A stretch of 34,869 nt of DNA from NCBI GenBank assembly GCA_001940995.1, contig MSHC01000026.1, positions 1 through 34,869 on the forward strand. Direction: 5' to 3'. The notes below the pieces were generated by a model. It made no database searches. It saw only the letters and a program-made list of their open reading frames with translations, and was not told where the DNA came from. Below are positions 34,100 to 34,869 of this stretch, one piece after another; the stretch's first letter is position 1, and every line of letters begins with the position of its first letter. Source of the DNA: Ruminococcus sp. Phil15. GTDB lineage: Bacteria; Bacillota; Clostridia; Oscillospirales; Ruminococcaceae. The position numbers and the translations under genes were made by a program.

Positions 34100-34187
34100 A
34101 GCGACAAAGTCGCCTCGACAAAGCCGCCTATAGTTTTGTACTTTGGGTAAGTACGACAGTCTATGCGTCACGAAAGAACACATAACA

Positions 34188-34220
34188 AAAGCCGTTTTCC
34201 GTGTATCGGAGAACGGCTTT
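34188..34220. terminator. Terminator between the aldolase and HD-domain genes
   Basis: AAAGCCGTTTTCCG (34188-34201) and CGGAGAACGGCTTT (34207-34220) form a 14-bp stem with a 5-base loop. The T tract is better on the minus strand, so it mainly serves the HD gene. The 88 bases before it hold nothing recognisable. Confidence 0.75.
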
Positions 34221-34230
34221 GCTGTTTGGA

Positions 34231-34815
34231 TTACTTTTCGATAAACATACTTGCCTGCATATCCGCAATGTGCGTTGCAACGGCAAGCGGAAACTGGTTG
34301 AGGGCGCTGCTTATCAGATTTTTAGGCTCATCGCCCGAAAATCCCATGTGGAAGCGTATTGCAAAAGCTTCCTGACGGGTGAGCCTCATAAATCCCGTGA
34401 TTATGTATACGCTCTTTTCCCCGTGACCGTAAGGCACCTTATCGTCAACCGAGTAGTACGGCTCTTTTCTCCATACTCCGTCCTCGCCCTTGACGTTACG
34501 CTGGCTTACTGTGTAGAAATTCATCTTGCAAAGGTCGTGCAGGAGAGAAACGATAGCAACGGTTTCGTCGGAGCAGGTAATTCCGAATTTTTCCCGAGTG
34601 TACGGGTCGTCCATAAAGTGCTTCAGACAATCGTAAACGTTAAGGCTGTGCTCCAAAAGTCCTCCCTCATAGCTTCCGTGATATCTTGTAGAAGCAGGCG
34701 CAGTAAAGAAATCGCTCTTTTCCAGCATATATTCCAGTAGCTTGTCAGCACCCTCACGGGTTATGTAAGTGTTGTAAAGCTCAATAAATCTCTGCTTGTT
34801 TTCCTCGATAGACAT
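34231..34815 (-). CDS. HD-domain metal-dependent phosphohydrolase
   Basis: A 194-residue protein of the HD superfamily. The metal ligands are visible as H56 in GGLLEHSLNVYD, the H93-D94 pair in LLHDLCK, and later histidines in YGHGEKS (about 129-135) and RFHMGF. It resembles the HD domain of YhaM-type nucleases but has no OB-fold domain, so the substrate, a nucleotide or RNA end, is not assigned. GGAGG lies ten bases upstream of the ATG. No promoter is visible in the 54 bases left in the window, so it may belong to an operon that continues beyond the right edge. Confidence 0.85.
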   Translation of the reverse strand: MSIEENKQRFIELYNTYITREGADKLLEYMLEKSDFFTAPASTRYHGSYEGGLLEHSLNVYDCLKHFMDDPYTREKFGITCSDETVAIVSLLHDLCKMNFYTVSQRNVKGEDGVWRKEPYYSVDDKVPYGHGEKSVYIITGFMRLTRQEAFAIRFHMGFSGDEPKNLISSALNQFPLAVATHIADMQASMFIEK

Positions 34816-34869
34816 AGGGTAAATCCTCCTTATTTTTGTTTCTATTTAGCCGATTGTAAAACGCCGAAA

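Overview
The window looks like chromosomal DNA of a low-to-medium GC Gram-positive anaerobe, most likely a Ruminococcus-like member of the Oscillospiraceae. The reasons are AddAB instead of RecBCD, a CIRCE operator on groESL, strong GGAGG ribosome binding sites, sigma-A promoters often of the extended TGn-TATAAT type, and a clostridial style of two-component systems and a CotH/VTC gene set. The genus is an inference from gene style; no rRNA or tRNA gene lies in the window. No prophage, insertion sequence or CRISPR array is visible.

Layout. 1-254: 3' end of tuf and its terminator. 257-583: a doubtful ORF or gene remnant. 592-5955: the most unusual block, a two-component system (OmpR-type regulator plus histidine kinase) followed, after a terminator and a second promoter, by a VTC-domain (polyphosphate polymerase-like) protein, a DUF4956 membrane protein and a large secreted CotH-kinase protein. 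Both promoters carry the same CTAAG-N6-CTAAG direct repeat 15 bp before TATAAT and lack a -35 box, so the regulator probably activates its own genes and the VTC/DUF4956/CotH operon. 6067-16406, all minus strand: DNA repair genes addA, addB and pcrA, with a flavin reductase-like gene and a small membrane-anchored protein between them. 16637-18976: an AI-2E-family membrane protein, tadA, and a frameshifted Nudix gene.

19085-21257 (minus): a Zn/Cd/Pb-type P-type ATPase with a separate HMA metal-binding protein, under a promoter flanked by two 19-bp palindromes. 21324-22295 (minus): pta. 22458-23339 (plus, divergent from pta): an unknown membrane protein with TPR-like repeats. 23527-26199: a cytoplasmic GH2-type glycosidase. 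26258-29756 (minus): response regulator, histidine kinase and HtrA protease, an envelope-stress type operon. 30008-32042: CIRCE-controlled groES-groEL. 32274-32732 (minus): GNAT acetyltransferase. 32811-33069: a non-coding stretch with a GC-rich block, then a promoter with a perfect 17-bp tandem repeat near its start site. 33122-34099: an HMG-CoA lyase/DmpG-like aldolase-domain protein. 34231-34815 (minus): an HD-domain phosphohydrolase.

Most of the window is ordinary core genome. The best candidate for an under-described system is the two-component-controlled VTC-DUF4956-CotH cassette at 592-5955, which pairs a predicted polyphosphate-making domain, a membrane protein and an exported protein kinase-like protein under one shared regulatory site.
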